The position numbers were made by a program, and so were the translations under genes. From an uncultured Atopobiaceae bacterium (GTDB taxonomy: Bacteria; Actinomycetota; Coriobacteriia; Coriobacteriales; Atopobiaceae), in contig CALULO010000002.1 of NCBI GenBank assembly GCA_944321515.1, forward strand, positions 207,355 through 271,354: DNA of 64,000 nt, read 5' to 3'. Below, one piece after another: positions 56,703 to 63,296 of this stretch; the first letter of the stretch is position 1, and each line of letters starts with the position of its first letter. The notes beneath the pieces were generated by a model that was given only the letters and a program-made list of their open reading frames with translations, was not told where the DNA came from and searched no databases.

Positions 56703-57188
56703 ATGAGGAAATCTACGTTTGTCGGTAACCTTGTCGCGTGGCTCGTCGTCGGGGCGGTCTGCGCCGCGTTCCTTGCCTGGTACCACGTGAGCGACCTTGA
56801 CGTGGTGTCCGCAGCCATAGGGAGCTCGGCCCTCGTCCAGCTGGGCGTGGTGCTTGGGGGCCCGGTGCTGATGTACGCGATCGGCGTGGTGCTTGGCCTC
56901 CTGCTGCTGTGGTTCAAGAAGATCTCGCTCGGCCGCGGCTTCAAGCTGCTGTGGCGCGTGCTCGGCCTGGCGGGGCTCGCCGTCATAGCGCTGGCGGCAG
57001 TCCCGCTGCTTGGCGGGGACGCGGCCACGGCCTTCATGTGGGCCTCGGTCATCGTGGTGTACGTCTCCGTGGTGGCCCCGGTCCTCATCATGGTCCTCGG
57101 CTTCCTGTACGCGCTGGGTTGCGCCGGCACGGACAGGGCCAAGCGCGGGCCTTTTGCCAAGTACCTTCCGGACGACCACTTCGAGTAG
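56703..57188 (+). CDS. Small four-helix membrane protein, unknown
   Basis: The 161-residue product has about four hydrophobic segments (VAWLVVGAVCAAFLAWYHV, MYAIGVVLGLLLLW, AGLAVIALAAVPLL, VAPVLIMVLGFLYALG) and a polar tail ending DDHFE. No family was recognised. GAGGAGA precedes the ATG. It stands alone between the hemolysin III gene and the met operon. Confidence 0.72.
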   Translation: MRKSTFVGNLVAWLVVGAVCAAFLAWYHVSDLDVVSAAIGSSALVQLGVVLGGPVLMYAIGVVLGLLLLWFKKISLGRGFKLLWRVLGLAGLAVIALAAVPLLGGDAATAFMWASVIVVYVSVVAPVLIMVLGFLYALGCAGTDRAKRGPFAKYLPDDHFE

Positions 57189-57389
57189 GGCGGCGCGGCC
57201 GCGGGCCCAGGCCCGCCGGCGCCGTCTGCCTGCATATCCTGCACTGACCGCGGCCGCCCCGGCCGAGGGCCCCGCATGCCGCGGGCTGCCCGCATGCCAA
57301 GGGCGGCCGTCGCGTTGACCCCTGTGGAGATTCTTACGAGCGTGTTACGGGGCTTGCGGGCGCCGCGCGACGCTGATAATCTGGCCCGC
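57189..57389 (+). promoter_or_regulatory. Region upstream of the met leader, with -10 element
   Basis: G+C-rich DNA with inverted GGGCCCAGGCCCGC-type repeats after the small membrane protein gene. Near its end, GATAAT (57375-57380) is a good -10 only 9 bp from the leader ATG at 57390, with a weak TTGCGG (57354-57359) as -35. The transcript would start at or just before the ATG, so the leader peptide may be translated from a leaderless mRNA. Confidence 0.5.
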
Positions 57390-57527
57390 ATGATTTCGAC
57401 TGCCACACATACCGCGATGATGACCCAGATGATGATGGTCATGGGGATGCCCAAGCCCGGGCACTCCGTCCTTTCGTGCGGCTCTCGTACGCTGCCACTG
57501 TGGATGGAGACCGGGCGCCTCCAGTAG
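57390..57527 (+). CDS. Methionine-rich leader peptide of the met transporter operon
   Basis: A 45-codon reading frame, ATG 57390 to TAG 57525-57527, starting MISTATHTAMMTQMMMVMGM. Nine of 45 residues are Met, seven of them within codons 10-20. It lies 54 bp before metN, whose operon imports methionine. Such clustering of the codon for the transported amino acid is the mark of an attenuation leader, where ribosome stalling at scarce Met-tRNA changes downstream RNA folding. There is no Shine-Dalgarno site, but the -10 element is so near that translation from the mRNA's first codon is plausible. The last base of its stop codon is the first of a hairpin. I know of no described metNIQ leader of this kind; this is inference from sequence. 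Confidence 0.65.
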   Translation: MISTATHTAMMTQMMMVMGMPKPGHSVLSCGSRTLPLWMETGRLQ

Positions 57528-57550
57528 GCCGGCTCCGGCGGGAGACGGCC
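57527..57550 (+). other. Attenuator-like hairpin between leader and metN
   Basis: GGCCGGCTCC, loop GGCG, GGAGACGGCC: 9 of 10 positions pair. It is followed by TGTCCGTCCCCTTCT, only weakly U-rich, then the metN ribosome-binding site. A ribosome at the leader stop codon would cover it; a ribosome stalled in the Met run would not. Whether it acts on transcription or translation is unclear. Confidence 0.5.
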
Positions 57551-57581
57551 TGTCCGTCCCCTTCTAGTGGAGCCATCTCAC

Positions 57582-58418
57582 ATGATTCAGATAAGAAATC
57601 TGTGCAAGACCTACGGCGTCGCCGCAGGCGCGCGTCGCGCGCCTGCGGGCGAGGAGCCCAGCGCCTTTGCGCCGGCCGCCTCTGCGCCTAGCGACGCCGC
57701 CGACGCGCCCGCGGCCGCCCCGCACGCCCTCGACAACGTAACGCTGGACATCGCCGACGGCGACGTCATGGGCATCATCGGCATGAGCGGCGCCGGCAAG
57801 TCCACGCTCGTGCGCTGCCTCAACCTGCTGGAGCGCCCCACGTCCGGCCAGATCGTCGTGGACGGGCGCGACGTCACGGAGCTCTCCGGCAGGGAGCTGC
57901 GAGAGTACCGTCGGCGCGTGGCGATGATCTTCCAGAACTTCGGGCTTCTCGCCCAGAAGACCGTGCTCGCCAACGTGTGCTTCCCGTTCCTCGCGGCAAA
58001 CGGTCGCGTCACTGCCGAGGACCGCGAGCGCGCCCGCGAGCTCCTGGGGCTGGTGGGGCTTGCCGACAGGGCCGAGTCATACCCCAGCCAGCTATCCGGC
58101 GGCCAGCAGCAGCGCGTGGCCATTGCGCGCGCCCTGGCGTGCAGCCCTGACTACATCCTCTGCGACGAGGCCACCTCGGCGCTGGACCCGGCGAGCACCA
58201 ACGCGGTGCTCAAGCTGCTGCGCCAGATCAACCGGGAGACGGGCGTCACCGTCATCGTGATCACGCACTCCATGGGCGTGGTCGAGAAGATCTGCAAGCA
58301 CGTGGCCGTGCTGGAGCACGGGCGCGTGGTGGAGCAGGGGAGCGTGGCCGACGTCTTTGCCGCGCCGAAGTCGCACGCCGCCCAGGTGCTGCTGGAGAGG
58401 GTTGATTGGGATGCCTAG
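57582..58418 (+). CDS. metN: Methionine ABC transporter ATP-binding protein
   Basis: The 278-residue ATPase energises D/L-methionine uptake with MetI and MetQ. GMSGAGKSTLVRCLNLLERP is Walker A, QLSGGQQQRVAIARAL the signature, YILCDEATSALDP Walker B, THSMGVVEKI the H-loop. Two oddities: an Ala/Pro-rich insert of about 30 residues (around 12-45) before Walker A, where MetN normally has about ten; and no C-terminal methionine-sensing NIL domain, so the usual trans-inhibition by internal methionine should be absent. TGGAG precedes the ATG. Confidence 0.92.
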   Translation: MIQIRNLCKTYGVAAGARRAPAGEEPSAFAPAASAPSDAADAPAAAPHALDNVTLDIADGDVMGIIGMSGAGKSTLVRCLNLLERPTSGQIVVDGRDVTELSGRELREYRRRVAMIFQNFGLLAQKTVLANVCFPFLAANGRVTAEDRERARELLGLVGLADRAESYPSQLSGGQQQRVAIARALACSPDYILCDEATSALDPASTNAVLKLLRQINRETGVTVIVITHSMGVVEKICKHVAVLEHGRVVEQGSVADVFAAPKSHAAQVLLERVDWDA

Positions 58419-59094
58419 CCTCGTTTCCGACTTCGTGGCCGAGTACGGCCAGCTCCTGGCCGACGGGACGCTTGCCACCATCGTGATGACGCTTTTGCCC
58501 ACGGCCGTCTCCTACGTGATCGGCCTCGCCCTCGGCGTGGTGCTCTACCTCACCGCGCCTGCCTCGCTCAGGCCGGCGCCGGCCCTGAACGCGGCGCTCG
58601 GCTGGGTGGTCAACATCCTGCGCTCGTTCCCGTTCATCGTGCTCATGGTGTTCATCATCCCCTTCACGAGGGCGGTCATGGGCACCGGGTCGGGCCTCGC
58701 CGGCATCGTCCCGCCGCTCGTCATTGCCACGGCGCCCTTCATCGCGCGCATGGTGGAGCAGTCGCTCGCCGAGGTCCCGCGCGAGAGCGTGGAGGCCGCC
58801 GAGGCCTGCGGCGCCTCCGTGCCCCGGATCGTGCTCTCGGTGCTGCTGCCCGAGGCGCTGCCGTCCATCGTGCGTGGCGTGGCTGTGGTGCTCATCGCCG
58901 TGCTCGGCTACACCGCCATGGCGGGGGCCATCGGCGCGGGCGGCCTCGGGGACATCGCCGTGCGCTACGGCTACTACCGCCGCGTCGACGAGGTCATGGT
59001 GGTGGCCGTGGTCGTGCTGATAGTCATCGTCCAGGTCATCCAGAGCGTGTGCGACCTCGCCGCGCGCAAGGTGGACCACCGCTCCCAGGGCTAG
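58411..59094 (+). CDS. metI: Methionine ABC transporter permease
   Basis: A 227-residue five-helix MetI-type permease; NILRSFPFIVLMVFIIPFTRAVMGT and the EAA-like loop EVPRESVEAAEACGASVPRIV are characteristic, followed by GAIGAGGLGDIAVRYGYYR. It overlaps metN by 8 bp, the reason the ATG at 58411 is chosen despite a distant GGAGAGG. Confidence 0.94.
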   Translation: MPSLVSDFVAEYGQLLADGTLATIVMTLLPTAVSYVIGLALGVVLYLTAPASLRPAPALNAALGWVVNILRSFPFIVLMVFIIPFTRAVMGTGSGLAGIVPPLVIATAPFIARMVEQSLAEVPRESVEAAEACGASVPRIVLSVLLPEALPSIVRGVAVVLIAVLGYTAMAGAIGAGGLGDIAVRYGYYRRVDEVMVVAVVVLIVIVQVIQSVCDLAARKVDHRSQG

Positions 59095-59387
59095 CCGCCG
59101 GGGCGGGCGAGAAGGGCGGGCGAGAAGACCCGTCGAGAAGACCAATCAAGAAGACCGGGCGAGAGGAACCTCCTCCCGTCAGAGCGTGCGCGACCCCGCG
59201 CGCGACAGGCCCCACTAGGCCGAAACCCGGGCGCACCCGCGTCCCACCGGACCCGACCACGGGCGCACCCGCGCCCAACCTAGGGCGCACCTGCGCCCCA
59301 CCAGGCTCCAACCCGGGCGCAGCGCGCCCGGTCGTACCGCTGGCTTACGCAAATCGTGCTTCAACCTCACAGAAAAGGAGAACCACC
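59095..59387 (+). repeat. Gap between metI and metQ with two repeat families
   Basis: From 59103 to 59170 the word GGCGAGAAG recurs five times in varying decay (GGGCGAGAAGG, GGGCGAGAAGACC, GTCGAGAAGACC, ATCAAGAAGACC, GGGCGAGAGGAACC). From 59230 to 59325, GGGCGCACCCGCGCC-like units of about 30 bp follow. No gene; AAAAGGAG near the end serves metQ. Confidence 0.7.
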
Positions 59388-60233
59388 ATGTCCCAGAACG
59401 TCACCCGCCGCACCCTTCTCGCCTCCGCCGCCCTTCTCGCCACCTCCGCGCTTGCCGCCTGCGCCGGCTCCGGCGCCAAGGGCTCCGACGAGCCCGGCTC
59501 CTCCACGCTCACCGTTGCCGCGAGCCCGAGCCCGCACGCCGAGATCCTGAACGACTTCGCCGCGCCGATCCTGGCCGAGCAGGGCATCACGCTCGACGTG
59601 CGCGAGTACACCGACTACATCCTGCCCAACCAGGACACCACCTCCGGAGAGGTGGACTGCAACTACTTCCAGCACCTCAACTACCTCAGCAACTACAACG
59701 AGGAGAACGGCACCGACCTCGTGAGCGTGGGCAAGATCCACTTCGAGCCGATGGGCGTGTTCGCCGGCAGGTCGAGCGACCTCGCCAACATCGCCGACGG
59801 CGCCACGATCGCCATCCCCAACGACGCCACCAACGAGGGCCGCGCGCTGCTGCTCCTGCAGGACCAGGGCGTCATCAAGCTCTCCGACGACGCCGGCATT
59901 ACCGCCACCCCCAACGACATCGTGGACAACCCGCACAACGTCAAGTTCGTGGAGCAGGAGGCGGCCGTGCTGCCGTCCACGCTCGCCGACGCGGACTTCT
60001 CCGTGATCAACGGCAACTACGCCATCGACGCGGGCCTCACGCTGGCTGACGCCGTGGCCCAGGAGAGCGCCGACTCCGACGTCATCAAGAACGAGTACGC
60101 CAACGTCATCGTGACCACGCCGGACAAGGCCGAGGACAGCCGCATCGCCGCCCTGGTTGCCGCCCTCACCACCGACGACTTCAAGGCCTACCTCGCCGAC
60201 ACCTTCGGCGACGCCGTCCAGGCGGCGTTCTAA
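59388..60233 (+). CDS. metQ: Methionine-binding lipoprotein
   Basis: A 281-residue NlpA/MetQ lipoprotein. The signal RRTLLASAALLATSALAAC ends at the lipidated Cys (about residue 25). TLTVAASPSPHAEILNDFAAPIL, VREYTDYILPN and DCNYFQHLNYL are conserved ligand-binding segments, as is FEPMGVFAGR. It captures methionine outside the membrane for MetN/MetI. AAAAGGAG precedes the ATG. Confidence 0.94.
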   Translation: MSQNVTRRTLLASAALLATSALAACAGSGAKGSDEPGSSTLTVAASPSPHAEILNDFAAPILAEQGITLDVREYTDYILPNQDTTSGEVDCNYFQHLNYLSNYNEENGTDLVSVGKIHFEPMGVFAGRSSDLANIADGATIAIPNDATNEGRALLLLQDQGVIKLSDDAGITATPNDIVDNPHNVKFVEQEAAVLPSTLADADFSVINGNYAIDAGLTLADAVAQESADSDVIKNEYANVIVTTPDKAEDSRIAALVAALTTDDFKAYLADTFGDAVQAAF

Positions 60234-60245
60234 GGGCCTCGCGCG

Positions 60246-60303
60246 ACCTGGGGCGGGCGGCCGCCGCGCCCTGGGGTCACCTGGGGCGGGCGGCCGCCGC
60301 GCC
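60246..60303. repeat. Direct repeat ACCTGGGGCGGGCGGCCGCC
   Basis: Two 25-bp copies (60246-60270 and 60279-60303) beginning ACCTGGGGCGGGCGGCCGCC, the second followed by a further partial copy. Each contains GGGCGGCCGCC, able to fold on itself; they may act as a terminator for metQ. Confidence 0.55.
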
Positions 60304-60371
60304 GGCCGGGATCGCCTGGGCCCGCGGCCGCCGTGCGTGTAGACTCTCCTTATCCAAGGGAAGGGGGCGCC

Positions 60372-60740
60372 ATGGGCTGCCTGAGCGTGCTGTTCAACCT
60401 CATTTGGATCCTCACGGGCGGGTGGGTGACCGCCCTCGGCTTCTTCATCGTGGGCGTGCTCTGCTACATCACCGTCATCGGGATACCCATCGGACGGCAG
60501 GCGTTCAAGATGGCGTCGCTCACGCTGGCGCCGTTTGGCCGGGAGGTCGTGTACGGCGGCGGCACCCCGTCGCTGGTGGCGAACATCGTGTGGCTCCTGC
60601 TGGGCGGCTGGTGGTCCGCCGCGTGCTACCTCATAGGCGGCGTCATCTACTGCTGCACCATCGTGGGCATCCCGTTTGGCCTACAGCTCTTCAAGATGGC
60701 TAAGCTCACGCTCATGCCCTTCGGCGCCGAGGTGCGCTAG
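60372..60740 (+). CDS. yccF: YccF domain membrane protein
   Basis: The 122-residue product has two copies of the YccF module, each a membrane helix pair plus an amphipathic end: LFNLIWILTGGWVTALGFFI with ITVIGIPIGRQAFKMASLTLAPFG, and ANIVWLLLGGWWSAACYLIGG with CTIVGIPFGLQLFKMAKLTLMPFG. Function unknown. AAGGGGG before the ATG; a -10-like segment lies about 30 bp upstream. Confidence 0.92.
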   Translation: MGCLSVLFNLIWILTGGWVTALGFFIVGVLCYITVIGIPIGRQAFKMASLTLAPFGREVVYGGGTPSLVANIVWLLLGGWWSAACYLIGGVIYCCTIVGIPFGLQLFKMAKLTLMPFGAEVR

Positions 60741-60832
60741 GGACCGGCAGACGGGTTGCGCAGGTAGGCGGCACAAGCACAAGAGGGGCGCCCCGGCCGA
60801 CGACGCCGGCCCGACCGTGATAAGGAGGTCCC

Positions 60833-61852
60833 ATGCCGTTCTCCATAGTCCGCAACGACATCGCGCACGTGCACGCCGACGTGCTGGTGAACGCCGCCAA
60901 CGAGCGCCTCATGGCGGGCGGGGGCGTCTGCGGGGCCATCTTCGCGGGCGCCGGGTACGACCGCATGGAGGCGGCGTGCCGGAAGATCGGGCACTGCCCC
61001 ACGGGCTCGGCCGTGGTCACGCCGGGCTTTGACCTGCCGTGCCGCTGGGTGGTCCATGCCGTGGGCCCCGTCTGGCGCGACGGAGGGCATGGCGAGAAGG
61101 ACCTGCTGCAGCGCTGTTACCGGAGCGTCTTTGCCGAGGTGGGGCGCCTGGGCGCGGCGTCGGTGGCGTTCCCGCTCATCTCCGCGGGCATCTTCGGCTA
61201 CCCCGTGCGCGAGGCGCTCGACGTGGCGCGCGCGGAGGCGGGCGCCTTCCTGGACGCCCACCCCGACGTGGAGGTGACGCTGGTGGTCTTCTCCCGCGAC
61301 GTGGTGTCCGCGGGGGTGGCTCTCCTGGGCGAGCTGCGCGAGTACATAGGGGACGCGTACGTGGAGGACAGCCCGCACGTGCGCAGCCGGGCGGCCGAGA
61401 TGGGGGAGCTCGCCGCGCTTGGGGCGGCGCCCGCGGGCGGGTCCGTTGCCGCGCCCCCGGCCGCGGCGCCTGAGCCGGGGGGCGACCTCGCCGAGCGGCT
61501 CTCACACCTGGACGCGACCTTCTCCGAGACGCTCCTCGCCCTGATCGACGAGCGGGGGCTCACGGACGCTCAGGTCTACCGGCGCGCCAACCTCAGCCGG
61601 CAGCTCTTCTCCAAGATCCGCTCCAAGCCCGGCTACCAGCCGAGCAAGCCCACCGTCGTGGCGCTGGCCCTTGCCCTGGGCCTCACGCTGCCGCAGACGC
61701 GGGAGCTCCTGGCCCGAGCGGGACTCGCGCTCTCCGGCAGCAGCAAGTTCGACGTGATCGTGGCCTTCTACCTCTCGCGAGGCGTGCACGACGTCATGAC
61801 CGTGAACGAGGCGCTGTTCGCCTTCGGCCAGCCGCTGCTGGGCTCGCAGTAG
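60833..61852 (+). CDS. Macro domain protein fused to an HTH-like domain
   Basis: The 339-residue product has an ADP-ribose-binding macro domain (about residues 1-170: VLVNAANERLMAGGGVCGAIF, GFDLPCRWVVHAVGP, SVAFPLISAGIFGYPVREAL), typical of deacylases that remove acetyl or ADP-ribosyl groups. After an Ala/Pro-rich linker, residues about 225-335 form a helical domain with GLTDAQVYRRANLSRQLFSK and KPTVVALALALGLTLPQTRE, similar to lambda-type HTHs. It could link ADP-ribose sensing to DNA or protein binding. An ADP-ribosylglycohydrolase gene follows. AAGGAGG precedes the ATG. Confidence 0.85.
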   Translation: MPFSIVRNDIAHVHADVLVNAANERLMAGGGVCGAIFAGAGYDRMEAACRKIGHCPTGSAVVTPGFDLPCRWVVHAVGPVWRDGGHGEKDLLQRCYRSVFAEVGRLGAASVAFPLISAGIFGYPVREALDVARAEAGAFLDAHPDVEVTLVVFSRDVVSAGVALLGELREYIGDAYVEDSPHVRSRAAEMGELAALGAAPAGGSVAAPPAAAPEPGGDLAERLSHLDATFSETLLALIDERGLTDAQVYRRANLSRQLFSKIRSKPGYQPSKPTVVALALALGLTLPQTRELLARAGLALSGSSKFDVIVAFYLSRGVHDVMTVNEALFAFGQPLLGSQ

Positions 61853-62031
61853 CGGACCGGGCGAGAAGGACGGGCGTTGCCGCGACGCTGCCGTGATGCC
61901 ACCACGAGTCTTTCACGAACCTGCCACGGCCCTGCTGTGGGGCTTCCTCCGACCTGCCGCAATCCTTCCACCCAGATGTCGCCCGGCGGTTTACCTCCCG
62001 GGGCTGCCGGCCGCGTAATCTCGTCGTCGTA

Positions 62032-62916
62032 ATGAGAGTGACGGCGAGAGGAGCGGACATATGCGCAAAGACCGAATCGACCCTCGTGGCGGGTGACCCG
62101 GGGCGTGGCGTGGAGGCTACTTCTGCAGCGACCCCCGGACTGCGGGACTGTATCTACGGCCAGGCCGTGGGCGACGCGCTCGGAGTGCCGTATGAGTTCC
62201 GCGCACGGGGGAGCTTCGCGTGCACGGGCATGACGGGGCACGGCACGCACGACCAGCCGGCGGGCACGTGGTCGGACGACACCTCGATGGCGCTTGCCAT
62301 CTGCGACAGCTATCGTGAGCTGGGGCGCATTGACACGGACGACATTCGGATGCGCTTCCGCCGGTGGTACGAGGAGGGCGCCTACACCGTGGACGGCCTC
62401 TTTGACGTGGGCGGCACGTGCGCGCGGGCCATCCGGGAGGGCCGCGGCATGGCAGGCGGGCGCGACAACGGCAACGGGTCGCTCATGAGGACGCTGCCGC
62501 TTGCCTTCACGCCGGCGACCGACGACGAGGTGCGCGCCGTCTCGGCGGTGACGCACGCCCACCCGCTCTCGTGCGGCCTCTGTGTGGAGCTCGTGCACGT
62601 GGCGCGGCGCCTGATGGCGAGTGCGTCACCTACGGAGGCGGCAGGGGAGTACGCTCGGCTGCGCGAACGCCCCAGGCACGAGGTGCGCAGCGGCGGCTTT
62701 GTGCGCGACACCTTCGAGGCGGCTTTGTGGTGCCTGCTCACGACCTCGAGCTACGAGGAGTGCGTGCTGGCCGCCGTCAACCTGGGCGATGACACCGACA
62801 CCACGGCCGCCGTGGCGGGCGGCCTCGCTGGCATCGCCTACGGCGAGGCGACGATCCCGGTGGGCTGGTTAGCCGTGCTGTGCGGGAGGGACGTCATCGA
62901 GGGTTGTCTGTTCTAG
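62032..62916 (+). CDS. ADP-ribosylglycohydrolase family protein
   Basis: The domain (from about residue 37) shows LRDCIYGQAVGDALGVPYEF, GTWSDDTSMALAICDSY (metal-binding DD), RDNGNGSLMRTLPLAF and NLGDDTDTTAAVAGGLAGIAYG (second metal site), the core of ARH/DraG enzymes that remove ADP-ribose from proteins or cleave ADP-ribosylated products. The start is uncertain: the 294-residue reading from 62032 has no ribosome-binding site, but a TAATCT lies about 10 bp upstream, so a leaderless start is conceivable. The partner macro-domain gene is just upstream. Confidence 0.85.
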   Translation: MRVTARGADICAKTESTLVAGDPGRGVEATSAATPGLRDCIYGQAVGDALGVPYEFRARGSFACTGMTGHGTHDQPAGTWSDDTSMALAICDSYRELGRIDTDDIRMRFRRWYEEGAYTVDGLFDVGGTCARAIREGRGMAGGRDNGNGSLMRTLPLAFTPATDDEVRAVSAVTHAHPLSCGLCVELVHVARRLMASASPTEAAGEYARLRERPRHEVRSGGFVRDTFEAALWCLLTTSSYEECVLAAVNLGDDTDTTAAVAGGLAGIAYGEATIPVGWLAVLCGRDVIEGCLF

Positions 62917-63296
62917 GAGATTCAGGCGTATGCTGCAGCTGCTTTCGAGACCGAGGACTGCAGGGCCTCTATTTCCTGGAGGACAAATATAGATTTCATA
63001 CTATTGAAAAAATATAATACTATAGAGCGTAATTGAAGATATATTCAAAAATGAAGATGGCTCACTGTCTGAATGACCTATCATTAAATATTTATACCAA
63101 TTATATACATAACCTGCTTTGGCAGAAAACTGCGATTATTACCGACTACGGACCAAAAGCATACAGGATACTCCGCTTATCCTGACTATTCTAGGTGGTT
63201 GACGGAATAGATGGTGCTAACAGTCTTAAGGTTGCATAAAATTGATTATACTGCATTTAAAAATAGACAGGATTTGTAGGTGAGCTAGGAGTCACC
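62917..63296. other. A+T-rich non-coding stretch at composition boundary
   Basis: Up to about 62980 the base composition matches the core; from there it is abruptly A+T-rich (runs such as ATTGAAAAAATATAATACTA). No gene, tRNA or clear direct repeat was recognised. GCTAGGAG ahead of 63297 could serve the last gene. Confidence 0.6.

Noticed and set aside
62060..62095. 11-codon frame with a good ribosome-binding site in front of the ADP-ribosylglycohydrolase domain
   Set aside because: It overlaps the longer frame of the hydrolase; too short to judge and no amino acid bias.
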